Assembly (NCBI GenBank): GCA_022769665.1
Contig: JALEIR010000014.1
Span: 1 to 64,000 of the forward strand
Reading direction: 5' to 3'
Source of the DNA: Lachnospiraceae bacterium
GTDB taxonomy: Bacteria; Bacillota; Clostridia; Lachnospirales; Lachnospiraceae
Length of the DNA stretch: 64,000 nucleotides
Shown here: one piece after another, positions 55,104 through 63,913 of the stretch
Position numbering within the stretch: position 1 is the first letter of the stretch
Layout of the letters: each line of letters opens with the position of its first letter
Notes under the pieces: model-generated
Told to the model about the DNA's origin: nothing
Databases searched by the model: none
What the model saw: the letters and a program-made list of their open reading frames with translations, nothing else
Translations under genes and position numbers: made by a program

Positions 55104-56212
55104 AGGAAGGAATCACCAGACAGCAGTCCTCTGCGATACAGGGAACAGCTATATTATTGATGCTGTGGCATCATTTCTTTTCGGATATACAAGCTTACGG
55201 AAATCAGTTGTATTTCGCATGGGGCGAGATGGTATGGAGAGCAGCCTGGTTTGGTAAAATATGTGTTGCACTTTTTGCGTTTGTAAGCGGCTACGGCATG
55301 TTCCATGTGTTGATGCGAAGCAGGGAAGACAGTTTTTTCCCGAGACTTCTGCAAGATTATGGAGCTGTTTTACGACAGCTTTTCTCTTTATATCTGAAGT
55401 ACTGGCTGGTATTTCTGCTGTTGCCGGGAGCAGAGCTTCTGGCGGGAGTCAGAACTTTTGACATGGAGGAATTTATCGGTAATTTTCTGGGAATCTCGAG
55501 CACTTATCAACAAACCTGGTGGTATATGTGGCAATATGTGAAAATGCTTATGCTGTTACCGTTTTTGGAGCTTCTCTTTTTTACTTTCCCTCAACAGAAA
55601 GAAAAAAAGAAAAAAGTGCTTTTTTTCATAATATTGTCAACGGTTGCCATATTGCTTGCGGTAACGGGTTTGGTATTGTACCCTCCGCTGTGGGAGTGGA
55701 TGCTGACTGTGGCAAGGAACCTGAGAATCTCCTATTTTATGCCTTTTTGCATTGGATTTCTGATGGCACGTTTCAGCCTTTATCAACGATTGGCAGAAAG
55801 GCTGGAGAAGCTTGGAAAACCGTGGAATATCGGCATTTCGGTTGTCGCTCTTTGCTCAGTGGTTGCTGTGAGAGTGGCATTGTCTGACTCTGCCGCTTAT
55901 GCGGAGACAGATTTCCTTCTGGTTCCCATATTTGTGTATGCGTTATTGACATTATTCCTATTCCTGCCTTATGTGGAAAGGATATTGATATGGTTTGGAA
56001 AACAATCCACCTACATGTGGCTGACTCATGTCTATATATGTGCATATCTGGGGACATGGTTGGCGGAACATGTTCGTTTTGGATTGCTGTTCTATCTGAT
56101 TTTGCTTGCGCTGTCGGCAGCAGCGGCAGCTTTGCTTAATTTGCTGACAAGAAAGCTCTTGACAATTAAAAATAGGCAGAGATATAATGACGAAAAGAGA
56201 AAAATGCGGTGA
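55100..56212 (+). CDS. Acyltransferase-3-like integral membrane protein
   Basis: 370 residues with about ten hydrophobic segments. The start RQQSSAIQGTAILLMLWHHFF has the catalytic-type His of acyltransferase family 3 (as in OafA), and FVSGYGMFHVL and STYMWLTHVYICAYL fit the same family. Such enzymes O-acylate exported sugars or cell-wall polymers. Overlaps the GGDEF gene by 4 bases (GTGA), so surface modification may be tied to c-di-GMP; that is inference. The ileS promoter lies inside its 3' end. Confidence 0.85.
   Translation: MKEGITRQQSSAIQGTAILLMLWHHFFSDIQAYGNQLYFAWGEMVWRAAWFGKICVALFAFVSGYGMFHVLMRSREDSFFPRLLQDYGAVLRQLFSLYLKYWLVFLLLPGAELLAGVRTFDMEEFIGNFLGISSTYQQTWWYMWQYVKMLMLLPFLELLFFTFPQQKEKKKKVLFFIILSTVAILLAVTGLVLYPPLWEWMLTVARNLRISYFMPFCIGFLMARFSLYQRLAERLEKLGKPWNIGISVVALCSVVAVRVALSDSAAYAETDFLLVPIFVYALLTLFLFLPYVERILIWFGKQSTYMWLTHVYICAYLGTWLAEHVRFGLLFYLILLALSAAAAALLNLLTRKLLTIKNRQRYNDEKRKMR
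56159..56188 (+). promoter_or_regulatory. ileS promoter inside upstream gene
   Basis: TTGACA (56159-56164), 18-base spacer, TATAAT (56183-56188). Both boxes are perfect; predicted start about 56195, at the 5' end of the T-box leader. Confidence 0.8.
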
Positions 56213-56471
56213 CGAAGAGAGTAGTTGTCTCAGGAAAGTTTCAGCGAGCCGGTGAGGGTGCAAGACCGGTACCAGTAGCGTGACAACGAAAATCACTTCC
56301 GAGCAGTCAGGACAAAAGGAAAGGCTTGGCCCGGTACCGGTAGCCCTGAACGGTATTCCCCCGTTACGGGAAAGCATATAATTCCGCAAAGGCGCGGAAC
56401 GTATGATTGTAACAGGTGGTGAAACGCAGGTAATAACAGACCTCGTCCTATTACGGGACGGGGTCTTTTTT
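56195..56471 (+). promoter_or_regulatory. T-box leader (tRNA-Ile) of ileS
   Basis: A T-box riboswitch that senses uncharged tRNA-Ile. Stem I begins near GAAGAGAGTAG; the specifier loop contains ATC (56292-56294, in GAAAATCAC), an Ile codon. The T-box core AGGTGGTGAAACGC (56414-56427) holds TGGT, able to pair with the tRNA ACCA end. It is followed by the terminator hairpin GACCTCGTCC / GGGACGGGGTC (56439-56465) and TTTTTT. Uncharged tRNA would favour antitermination. Confidence 0.92.
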
Positions 56472-56495
56472 ATATTTTAAGAAAGGAAGGAAAGT

Positions 56496-59400
56496 ATGTA
56501 TAAACAGGTTGACACGAATCTGAATTTTGTGGAACGCGAGAAAGCGGTGGAGAAGTTCTGGAAGGATAATGACATTTTCAGAAAAAGTATTGACAGCAGA
56601 AAGGAAGGCCCCACATATACCTTTTACGACGGCCCGCCCACTGCAAACGGTAAACCGCACATAGGTCATGTAGAGACCCGTACCATCAAGGATATGATTC
56701 CCAGATACCGCACCATGAAAGGTTATATGGTACCCAGAAAAGCGGGCTGGGATACTCACGGACTGCCCGTGGAATTAGAGGTGGAGAAGCTTCTGGGATT
56801 GGACGGCAAGGAGCAGATTGAGGAATACGGCCTCGCACCTTTTATTGACAAATGTAAGGAGAGTGTCTGGAAGTATAAGGGTATGTGGGAGGATTTCTCC
56901 GCAACGGTCGGTTTCTGGGCAGACATGGATAATCCTTATGTTACCTATGATGACAATTTTATCGAGTCCGAGTGGTGGGCTTTGAAGACCATCTGGGACA
57001 AGGGGCTGCTTTACAAGGGTTTTAAGATTGTTCCTTATTGTCCGCGCTGCGGTACCCCTCTTTCCAGCCATGAGGTGGCTCAGGGCTATAAGGCTGTGAA
57101 GGAACGTTCTGCCATTGTCAGATTTAAGTGCGTTGGCGAGGATGCGTATTTCCTGGCCTGGACCACAACTCCCTGGACTCTGCCCTCCAACGTTGCGCTC
57201 TGCGTGAATCCGGATGAAACCTATTGTAAGGTAAAGGCAGCGGACGGACGTACCTATTATATGGCCCAGGCTTTACTGGACACTGTTCTCGGCGGACTGG
57301 CTGAGGAGGGAAAGCCGGCATATGAGATATTGGAGACATATAAGGGTAAGGAATTGGAATACAAGGAGTATGAGCCCTTGTATGCCTGCGCCGGAGAAGC
57401 GGCAAAGAAGCAGAATAAGAAGGGACATTATGTGACATGTGACACATATGTCACAATGTCAGACGGTACCGGAATTGTACACATTGCACCTGCATTCGGT
57501 GAAGACGATGCCAATGTTGGAAGAAAATATGACCTGCCTTTTGTACAGTTTGTGGACGGAAAGGGTGATTTGACGGCGGAGACTCCCTATGCCGGAAAAT
57601 TCGTGAAGGATGCTGATCCCGAGGTGTTGAAAGACCTGGATGCGGAGGGAAAACTGTTTGCTGCGCCTAAGTTTGAGCATGATTATCCCTTCTGTTGGAG
57701 ATGCGATACTCCTCTGATTTATTATGCGAGAGAATCCTGGTTCATCAAGATGACGGCTGTTCGCGATGACCTGGTTCGCAACAATAAGACAATCAACTGG
57801 ATTCCCGCTTCCATCGGAGAAGGACGATTCGGCAATTGGCTGGAGAATATACAGGACTGGGGTGTTTCCCGTAACCGTTACTGGGGTACTCCTCTGAATA
57901 TTTGGGAATGTGAATGCGGGCATATGCTTTCTGTGGGAAGCCGTGAGGAACTGTATCGTTTGAGCGGAAATGAGGATGCGAAGACGGTTGAATTCCACAG
58001 ACCTTATATCGATGCCATCACCATTCCTTGTCCTAAGTGCGGAAAGACCATGCATCGTGTGCCGGAGGTAATCGACTGCTGGTTTGATTCCGGTGCAATG
58101 CCTTTTGCGCAGCACCACTATCCTTTTGAGAACAAGGAACTGTTTGAACAGCAGTTCCCCGCAAAGTTTATTTCAGAGGCTGTAGACCAGACCAGAGGCT
58201 GGTTCTATTCCCTGTTGGCAGAGTCAACCCTGTTGTTCAACAAGGCGCCTTACGAGAATGTCATTGTTCTGGGACATGTGCAGGATGAGAACGGTCAGAA
58301 GATGAGTAAATCCAAAGGGAATGCCGTAGATCCCTTTGAGGCGTTGCAGGAGTACGGCGCTGCTGCCATCAGATGGTACTTCTATACGAGCTCTGCACCC
58401 TGGCTGCCCAAGCGTTTCTCCGGCAAAGCCGTAATGGAAGGTCAGCGTAAGTTCATGGGAACTTTGTGGAACACATACGCATTCTTTGTGCTGTATGCAA
58501 ACATTGACAGTTTTGATGCTACGAAATACAAGCTGGAATATGATAAGCTGCCGGTTATGGATAAGTGGCTTCTGTCCAAGCTGAATACCGTTGTGGGTGA
58601 AGTAGACGATAATCTTGACAAGTACCGTATCCCGGAGGCGGCAAAGGCCCTGCAGGATTTTGTGGATGAGATGAGTAACTGGTATGTGCGCCGCAGCCGT
58701 GAGCGTTTCTGGGCAAAAGGTATGGAGCAGGATAAAATCAATGCTTATATGACGCTGTATACTGCGCTTGTGACAATCTGTAAGGCAGCGGCTCCCATGA
58801 TTCCTTTTATGACAGAGGATATCTATCAGAATCTGGTGCGCAGTATTGATGCGAATGCTCCCGAGAGCATTCACCTCTGCGACTTCCCTGTTGTAGAGAC
58901 AGCTTATATTGATAAGGAGCTGGAGGAAGACATGGAAGATGTTCTGGATGCTGTTGTCATGGGCAGAGCTTGCCGCAACGATGCAGCCATCAAGAACCGT
59001 CAGCCCATCAGCAGAATGTATATAAAGGCAGACTTTACGTTGAGCGCATTCTATACGGATATCATTGAGGATGAGTTGAATGTCAAGGAGGTTGTATTTA
59101 CCGATGATGTTAGAGATTTCACCTCATACACCTTTAAACCCCAGCTTCGGACCGTTGGACCCAAGTATGGAAAACAACTGGGCGGAATTCAGAAAACGCT
59201 GGCGTCCCTTGATGGAAATGCTGCAATGGATGACCTGAATGCAAACGGAAAGCTGACCTTTGACGTGAACGGTGTCATTGTAGAACTGACCAAGGATGAC
59301 CTGCTCATTGACATGGCGCAGAAGGAAGGCTATGTGTCTCAGGAGGACAACAGGATGACGGTTGTCCTTGATACGAACCTGACGGAGGAGTTGATTGAGG

Positions 59401-59651
59401 AAGGCTTTGTATACGAAATCATCAGTAAGATTCAGACCATGCGTAAGGATGCAGGCTTTGAAGTAATGGATCATATCAGGGTATCCCTGAACGGCAATGA
59501 AAAGCTGGCCGGACTGGCACGGAAGAATTCCGATGCCATCTGCGGAAAAGTTCTGGCCGAAGAACTGACAAGCGATAAGAACTTTGCAGTGGAAAAGGAA
59601 TGGAACGTGAACGGAGAAAAGGTAGTCATTGCTGTTGAGAAAATTGGCTGA
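56496..59651 (+). CDS. ileS: Isoleucyl-tRNA synthetase
   Basis: Charges tRNA-Ile. 1051 residues, the size of the type-2 (eukaryote-like) IleS. Class I signatures PPTANGKPHIGHVETRT (HIGH) and KMSKSKGNAVDPFE (KMSKS) are intact; the editing domain contains LAWTTTPWTLPSN; zinc-binding CECG and CPKCGKT pairs lie in the middle. The type-2 form often gives mupirocin resistance. GAAAGGAAGG upstream. Controlled by the T-box before it. Confidence 0.97.
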   Translation: MYKQVDTNLNFVEREKAVEKFWKDNDIFRKSIDSRKEGPTYTFYDGPPTANGKPHIGHVETRTIKDMIPRYRTMKGYMVPRKAGWDTHGLPVELEVEKLLGLDGKEQIEEYGLAPFIDKCKESVWKYKGMWEDFSATVGFWADMDNPYVTYDDNFIESEWWALKTIWDKGLLYKGFKIVPYCPRCGTPLSSHEVAQGYKAVKERSAIVRFKCVGEDAYFLAWTTTPWTLPSNVALCVNPDETYCKVKAADGRTYYMAQALLDTVLGGLAEEGKPAYEILETYKGKELEYKEYEPLYACAGEAAKKQNKKGHYVTCDTYVTMSDGTGIVHIAPAFGEDDANVGRKYDLPFVQFVDGKGDLTAETPYAGKFVKDADPEVLKDLDAEGKLFAAPKFEHDYPFCWRCDTPLIYYARESWFIKMTAVRDDLVRNNKTINWIPASIGEGRFGNWLENIQDWGVSRNRYWGTPLNIWECECGHMLSVGSREELYRLSGNEDAKTVEFHRPYIDAITIPCPKCGKTMHRVPEVIDCWFDSGAMPFAQHHYPFENKELFEQQFPAKFISEAVDQTRGWFYSLLAESTLLFNKAPYENVIVLGHVQDENGQKMSKSKGNAVDPFEALQEYGAAAIRWYFYTSSAPWLPKRFSGKAVMEGQRKFMGTLWNTYAFFVLYANIDSFDATKYKLEYDKLPVMDKWLLSKLNTVVGEVDDNLDKYRIPEAAKALQDFVDEMSNWYVRRSRERFWAKGMEQDKINAYMTLYTALVTICKAAAPMIPFMTEDIYQNLVRSIDANAPESIHLCDFPVVETAYIDKELEEDMEDVLDAVVMGRACRNDAAIKNRQPISRMYIKADFTLSAFYTDIIEDELNVKEVVFTDDVRDFTSYTFKPQLRTVGPKYGKQLGGIQKTLASLDGNAAMDDLNANGKLTFDVNGVIVELTKDDLLIDMAQKEGYVSQEDNRMTVVLDTNLTEELIEEGFVYEIISKIQTMRKDAGFEVMDHIRVSLNGNEKLAGLARKNSDAICGKVLAEELTSDKNFAVEKEWNVNGEKVVIAVEKIG

Positions 59652-59665
59652 AAAGGAGAATGACA

Positions 59666-62164
59666 ATGAAGGGAACAATACAAAAGGCAGAAAAATCTGC
59701 AGAAAAGCCGAAATTCGACAAAGAACTCTTTAAAAGAAGTGTTGTCTACAATGTTAAGACCTTGTATCGTAAGGACCTGAATGAGGCGACTCCTCAGCAG
59801 GTGTTCCAGGCAGTTTCCCTGGCAATCAAGGATCGGATTATGGATAACTGGATTGATACCCAGAAGGCTTATGAAAAGCAGGATCCCAAGATGGTCTATT
59901 ATATGTCCATGGAGTTTCTGATGGGGCGTGCTCTGGGCAACAACATCATCAACTTACAGGCGTATGCACCTGTAAAGGAAGCACTGGAGGAGTTGGGGCT
60001 GGATTTGAACACCGTGGAAGATCAGGAGCCGGATGCTGCGCTGGGAAACGGCGGACTGGGGAGACTGGCTGCCTGCTTCCTGGACTCTCTTGCAACCCTG
60101 GGATACCCTGCATACGGCTGTGGTATCCGTTACCGTTACGGCATGTTCAAGCAGCAGATTAAGGACGGTTATCAGGTGGAGGTTCCCGACAACTGGCTGG
60201 AAAACGGCAACCCCTTTGAACTGCGCCGTCCCGAGTATGCGAAGGTTGTAAAGTTCGGAGGCCATGTCTCCATGCATTGTGACGAGTTTGGACGCAGCCA
60301 TTTTGTGCAGGAAGATTATCAGGCTGTGAGAGCCATTCCCTTTGATTTTCCCATTGTGGGATACGGAAACGGTATTGTGAATACTCTGCGTATCTGGGAT
60401 GCGGAGCCCATAGAGGGCTTTCAGCTGGATTCCTTCGATAAGGGGGATTACCGCAAAGCGGTGGAACAGGAGAACCTGGCAAGAAATATCGTTGAGGTGC
60501 TTTATCCCAACGATAATCACTATGCCGGAAAAGAGCTGCGCCTGAAGCAGCAGTATTTCTTCATCTCCGCATCCGTACAGGAGGCAGTGGAAAAATTTAT
60601 GAGGAAACACGATGATATTCATCGTTTCCCGGAAAAGGTAACCTTCCAGCTCAATGATACCCATCCCACTGTGGCAATTCCGGAGTTGATGCGTATCCTT
60701 CTGGATGACTATAATCTGGGCTGGGATGAAGCATGGGACATCACCACCCGTACCTGTGCTTATACCAACCATACCATTATGGCGGAGGCTTTGGAAAAGT
60801 GGCCCATTGATTTGTTCCAGAGACTGCTTCCCAGAATTTACCAGATTGTGGAGGAAATCAACCGCCGCTTTGTGCAGCAGATTGAAGTAAAGTACGCCGG
60901 TACTTACGGTGTGGATGTGCAGGAGAAGATTCGCAAGATGGCTATTCTGTACAACGGACAGGTGAAGATGGCTCATATGGCCATTGTGGCAGGTTATTCC
61001 GTTAACGGTGTGGCAAGGCTTCATACCGAAATCTTAAAGAATCAGGAACTGAAGGACTTTTACGAGATGTTCCCCGAACGTTTCAATAATAAGACCAACG
61101 GCATTACCCAGAGACGGTTCCTGCTTCACGGTAATCCTCTGCTGGCAGACTGGGTTACCTCCAAGGCAGGTAACGGATGGATTACAGACTTGCCTCAGAT
61201 TGCCAAGCTGAAAGATCTTGCTGATGACAAGAAAGCCCGCAAGGAGTTCATGGAAATAAAGTACAAGAACAAGCTTCGTCTGGCAAGCTATATACAGGAG
61301 CACAACGGCGTAACCGTTGACCCCAACTCAATCTTTGATGTACAGGTAAAACGTCTTCACGAATACAAGAGACAGTTGTTGAACATTTTGCATGTGATGT
61401 ATCTGTACAATGAATTGAAGGCGAAGCCGGATACGGAGTTCTATCCCAGAACCTTTATTTTCGGGGCAAAGGCTGCGGCAGGCTACCGCAACGCGAAGCT
61501 GACCATCAAGCTGATTAATTCCGTTGCGGATGTAGTAAATAATGACGCATCCATTGGTGGAAAGCTGAAGGTAGTATTTATTGAGAACTACAATGTATCC
61601 AACGCGGAGATTATTTTTGCGGCAGCAGATGTGTCCGAACAGATTTCAACCGCCAGCAAGGAGGCCTCCGGTACAGGAAACATGAAGTTCATGCTGAACG
61701 GTGCCCTGACCCTTGGAACTATGGACGGTGCAAACGTTGAGATTGTTGAGGAGGTTGGTGCGGAAAATGCTTTTATATTCGGCCTATCCTCAGATGAGGT
61801 CATCAATTACGAGAACAACGGCGGCTATAATCCTATGGATATATATAACAGTGATAAGGATATCCGAAAGGTGGTTGACCAGCTGATTGACGGAACCTAT
61901 TCCTCTGACAGGGAGCTGTTCCGCCCCCTTTACAATTCTCTGCTGAATACCCTAAGCACTTCCAAGGCTGACACATACTTTATTCTGAAGGACTTCAGGT
62001 CCTACGCGGAAGCACAGAAAAAGGTAGAGGCTGCTTACAGAGACAGGGAAAGCTGGTCGAGAAGCGCAATCCTCAATGTGGCATGCTCCGGCAAATTTAC
62101 ATCCGACAGAACCATCCAGCAGTATGTGGATGAAATTTGGCATCTGGATAAGGTGACGCTGTAA
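59666..62164 (+). CDS. glgP: Glycogen/maltodextrin phosphorylase
   Basis: Releases glucose 1-phosphate from glycogen or maltodextrins with a pyridoxal-phosphate cofactor. 832 residues from the second ATG (AAGGAGA is too close to the ATG at 59660). MSMEFLMGRALGNN, ALGNGGLGRLAACFLDSLAT, QLNDTHPTVAIPELMRIL and the PLP-lysine motif EASGTGNMKFMLNGA are clear. Nine bases of gap-plus-start after ileS, closed by a terminator. Complements glgC/glgD at 41-43 kb for glycogen turnover. Confidence 0.97.
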   Translation: MKGTIQKAEKSAEKPKFDKELFKRSVVYNVKTLYRKDLNEATPQQVFQAVSLAIKDRIMDNWIDTQKAYEKQDPKMVYYMSMEFLMGRALGNNIINLQAYAPVKEALEELGLDLNTVEDQEPDAALGNGGLGRLAACFLDSLATLGYPAYGCGIRYRYGMFKQQIKDGYQVEVPDNWLENGNPFELRRPEYAKVVKFGGHVSMHCDEFGRSHFVQEDYQAVRAIPFDFPIVGYGNGIVNTLRIWDAEPIEGFQLDSFDKGDYRKAVEQENLARNIVEVLYPNDNHYAGKELRLKQQYFFISASVQEAVEKFMRKHDDIHRFPEKVTFQLNDTHPTVAIPELMRILLDDYNLGWDEAWDITTRTCAYTNHTIMAEALEKWPIDLFQRLLPRIYQIVEEINRRFVQQIEVKYAGTYGVDVQEKIRKMAILYNGQVKMAHMAIVAGYSVNGVARLHTEILKNQELKDFYEMFPERFNNKTNGITQRRFLLHGNPLLADWVTSKAGNGWITDLPQIAKLKDLADDKKARKEFMEIKYKNKLRLASYIQEHNGVTVDPNSIFDVQVKRLHEYKRQLLNILHVMYLYNELKAKPDTEFYPRTFIFGAKAAAGYRNAKLTIKLINSVADVVNNDASIGGKLKVVFIENYNVSNAEIIFAAADVSEQISTASKEASGTGNMKFMLNGALTLGTMDGANVEIVEEVGAENAFIFGLSSDEVINYENNGGYNPMDIYNSDKDIRKVVDQLIDGTYSSDRELFRPLYNSLLNTLSTSKADTYFILKDFRSYAEAQKKVEAAYRDRESWSRSAILNVACSGKFTSDRTIQQYVDEIWHLDKVTL

Positions 62165-62191
62165 AAAATGAAGTAAATCATCAATAAAGAA

Positions 62192-62226
62192 GGGAACATT
62201 TCCGGTGGTTGAAATGTTCCCTTTTT
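62192..62226 (+). terminator. Terminator of glgP
   Basis: GGGAACATTTC, 8-base loop, GAAATGTTCCC and TTTTT. The T-run touches the stop codon of the convergent GGDEF gene. Confidence 0.88.
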
Positions 62227-63094
62227 ATTGGATATTTCCGATATGGTATCCGGCCTTCCCGAAGGCCTTGGCAGTGTATAATGCCTTATCTACAGCTTTG
62301 TACAGAGTATCAAAACTGTAATTTCCGGAAGCAACGGGGACGATGCCGATGGAACAGCTCTGTTCCAGCTGATAACTGTTTAGCAGAGCGGTCACAGAGT
62401 TGATTACTGCCTGAGCCGTTTCCGCCGGAGAGCGGGACAGAAGGCTTTCTTCCGTCAAAATCAAAAATTCATCTCCGCCCACGCGCCCGATAATTGCTTC
62501 CCCGCCAAAGGTTTTTTGTAAGATTTGAGCTACAAGGGTAAGGATTTCGTCTCCCACGGGGTGTCCCAGAAAATCATTGATATATTTAAAGTTATCCAAA
62601 TCTGTCATAAATAGGACATGGGGACTGTTTTCTGTCTGAAGACGTTGCAGCATATATTTTTCAGTATACATACGGTTTAGAAGACTTGTCAGTGAATCCT
62701 GTGTTCTTTCCTGCTCACAGACGGGATCAAAGGGAACGGACAGATGCAGGCTGTTGATCAGAGGAAGACCGGAAGCACTGAGGCTGCAGACACAGGAACA
62801 TCGTACCGAGGCGGCAAAGCCGTAAACGACACAACTGTAAGAGTTCAGGCTTCGGACAAGGCAATTCAGCCCCTGTTTACGGTTGTACAGATTATGATGG
62901 GAGCAGATATTACTTCCTGAAATCAGCGCTGACCATCCCTGAACCACATTTGCATTGCACTCGTCAATGAAGACAAAGTTCTCTGAAAGTAAATGTACCG
63001 TATTTTGCAGTTTTTCCCTGTTGCCTGACAAATAAGCATCCAATAGTATCTGTACAACTGCCAGACACTGCTGCTCGAAGGCTGATTCGTTCAT
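62225..63094 (-). CDS. GGDEF protein with N-terminal SnoaL/NTF2-like or sensor region
   Basis: 289 residues from MNESAFEQQ (GGGGGGAAA upstream). No membrane segment. Residues 1-120 form a small sensor-like domain (LLDAYLSGNREKLQNTVHLL, NVVQGWSALIS) with several cysteines between 75 and 105 (CLVRSLNSYSCVVYGFAAS and CSCVC). Its pattern of helix-strand with FIDECNANVV recalls NTF2-like folds, but the match is weak. The GGDEF domain (about 130-289) has DSLTSLLNRMYTEKYM, DLDNFKYINDFLGHPVGDE and RVGGDEFLIL, so it should be active. Confidence 0.85.
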   Translation of the reverse strand: MNESAFEQQCLAVVQILLDAYLSGNREKLQNTVHLLSENFVFIDECNANVVQGWSALISGSNICSHHNLYNRKQGLNCLVRSLNSYSCVVYGFAASVRCSCVCSLSASGLPLINSLHLSVPFDPVCEQERTQDSLTSLLNRMYTEKYMLQRLQTENSPHVLFMTDLDNFKYINDFLGHPVGDEILTLVAQILQKTFGGEAIIGRVGGDEFLILTEESLLSRSPAETAQAVINSVTALLNSYQLEQSCSIGIVPVASGNYSFDTLYKAVDKALYTAKAFGKAGYHIGNIQ

Positions 63095-63226
63095 TTGTAA
63101 TTTTCCCCCCGTTAGCCAGTGTGGTATAAGCAAATTATAGAGTTTATAACTCTAAAATTCAAGGAAATACTAGTGTGTGAATTATACTTAATTACACAGA
63201 GATTCGGTATTTCGAGGGACAGGGAA

Positions 63227-63451
63227 ATGAATTATAATGAGAGGATTCGCAATCTGCGGGAAACGCATTTTTACACGCAGCAGAGGATAGCAGGCTTACT
63301 CAACGTGGGTCAGCGGACATACTGTGATTATGAAAGCGGTAAGACACGTATTCCGGTGGACAGTCTGATTACGCTGGCAAAATTTTATAACGTGAGTATG
63401 GATTATATATCCGGGGTGACGGATAAGATAACACCGTTTCCCAAACACTGA
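63227..63451 (+). CDS. Small XRE-family HTH regulator
   Basis: 74 residues from MNYNERIRNLRE (AGGGAA upstream; the longer frame to 63119 is not likely). A single Cro/C1-type helix-turn-helix: QQRIAGLLNVGQRTYCDYES followed by GKTRIPVDSLITLAKFYNVS and DYISGVTD. Such solo regulators are common; target unknown. Own terminator follows at once. Confidence 0.92.
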   Translation: MNYNERIRNLRETHFYTQQRIAGLLNVGQRTYCDYESGKTRIPVDSLITLAKFYNVSMDYISGVTDKITPFPKH

Positions 63452-63487
63452 TGGGTGAAAGCAGAAAACTGTTTTCACCCATTTTTT
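63452..63487 (+). terminator. Terminator of XRE gene
   Basis: TGGGTGAAA / TTTCACCCA with an inner CAG/CTG pair, followed by TTTTTT. Starts at the stop codon. Confidence 0.8.
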
Positions 63488-63585
63488 GTAAAAACAGTTG
63501 ACAGATGAAAAACATTGTGGTTGAATAATACATGTCGGCAGCTTAGTCACCTGCAGATAATATGAAAGAAAGAGAGGTAACGAAA

Positions 63586-63666
63586 ATGACTTTATCGGTA
63601 TTGGTAATGAATGAATTCCATAAAGTGAAGAGTAATGACATTGTTACCTCGGTTTCGCTTACATAG
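63586..63666 (+). CDS. Possible 26-aa ORF before ABC transporter
   Basis: ATG 63586 with GAGAGG 7 bases upstream encodes MTLSVLVMNEFHKVKS and NDIVTSVSLT. GAGGTAAC at its ribosome site is complementary to GTTACCTC near its end (63645-63652), so the mRNA could fold back on its own start. A strong terminator follows at 63712. It could be a leader peptide or a tiny independent gene. Confidence 0.4.
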   Translation: MTLSVLVMNEFHKVKSNDIVTSVSLT

Positions 63667-63711
63667 TTATTTTGCGTATCGTGCAATCTAATCTAATGAG
63701 TAATACTTTTT

Positions 63712-63740
63712 ATCCGGGCAACTTTTGCCCGGATTTTTTT
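63712..63740 (+). terminator. Strong terminator upstream of ABC transporter
   Basis: ATCCGGGCAA, loop CTT, TTGCCCGGAT and a run of T. It would end the short transcript carrying the 26-aa ORF, or act as an attenuator for the ABC gene 170 bases on. Confidence 0.88.
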
Positions 63741-63743
63741 TGT

Positions 63744-63868
63744 GCGAGCAGCGAGGAAAGCTGTGCGGGCGCTTGCGCACGGCACAGTTTGACGAGCGCC
63801 GCAGCAACGAGAGGCGAAGCCAAGAGTCGGAGCGAGCAGCGAGGAAAGCTGTGCGGGCGCTTGCGCAC
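63744..63868 (+). repeat. 37-bp GC-rich direct repeat
   Basis: A 37-base unit beginning GCGAGCAGCGAGGAAAGCTG and ending GCGCTTGCGCAC occurs at 63744-63780 and exactly again at 63832-63868 (88-base period). Each unit ends with a GTGCG...CGCAC inverted pair. The text between is similar in style (GCGAAGCC, GAGCGCCGC). Base composition is well above its surroundings. Confidence 0.75.
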
Positions 63869-63913
63869 AGGTATACGAAACCGGGGGAAAGAGAAAGACA
63901 GGAGGGGATGTTT

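Noticed and set aside
59954-61024. 356-codon open frame on the minus strand
   Set aside because: Antisense to glgP; no start signal or domain.
63744-63868. 37-bp repeats as a short CRISPR array
   Set aside because: Only two units, 51 bases between them with similar GC-rich text, and no cas genes in the window.
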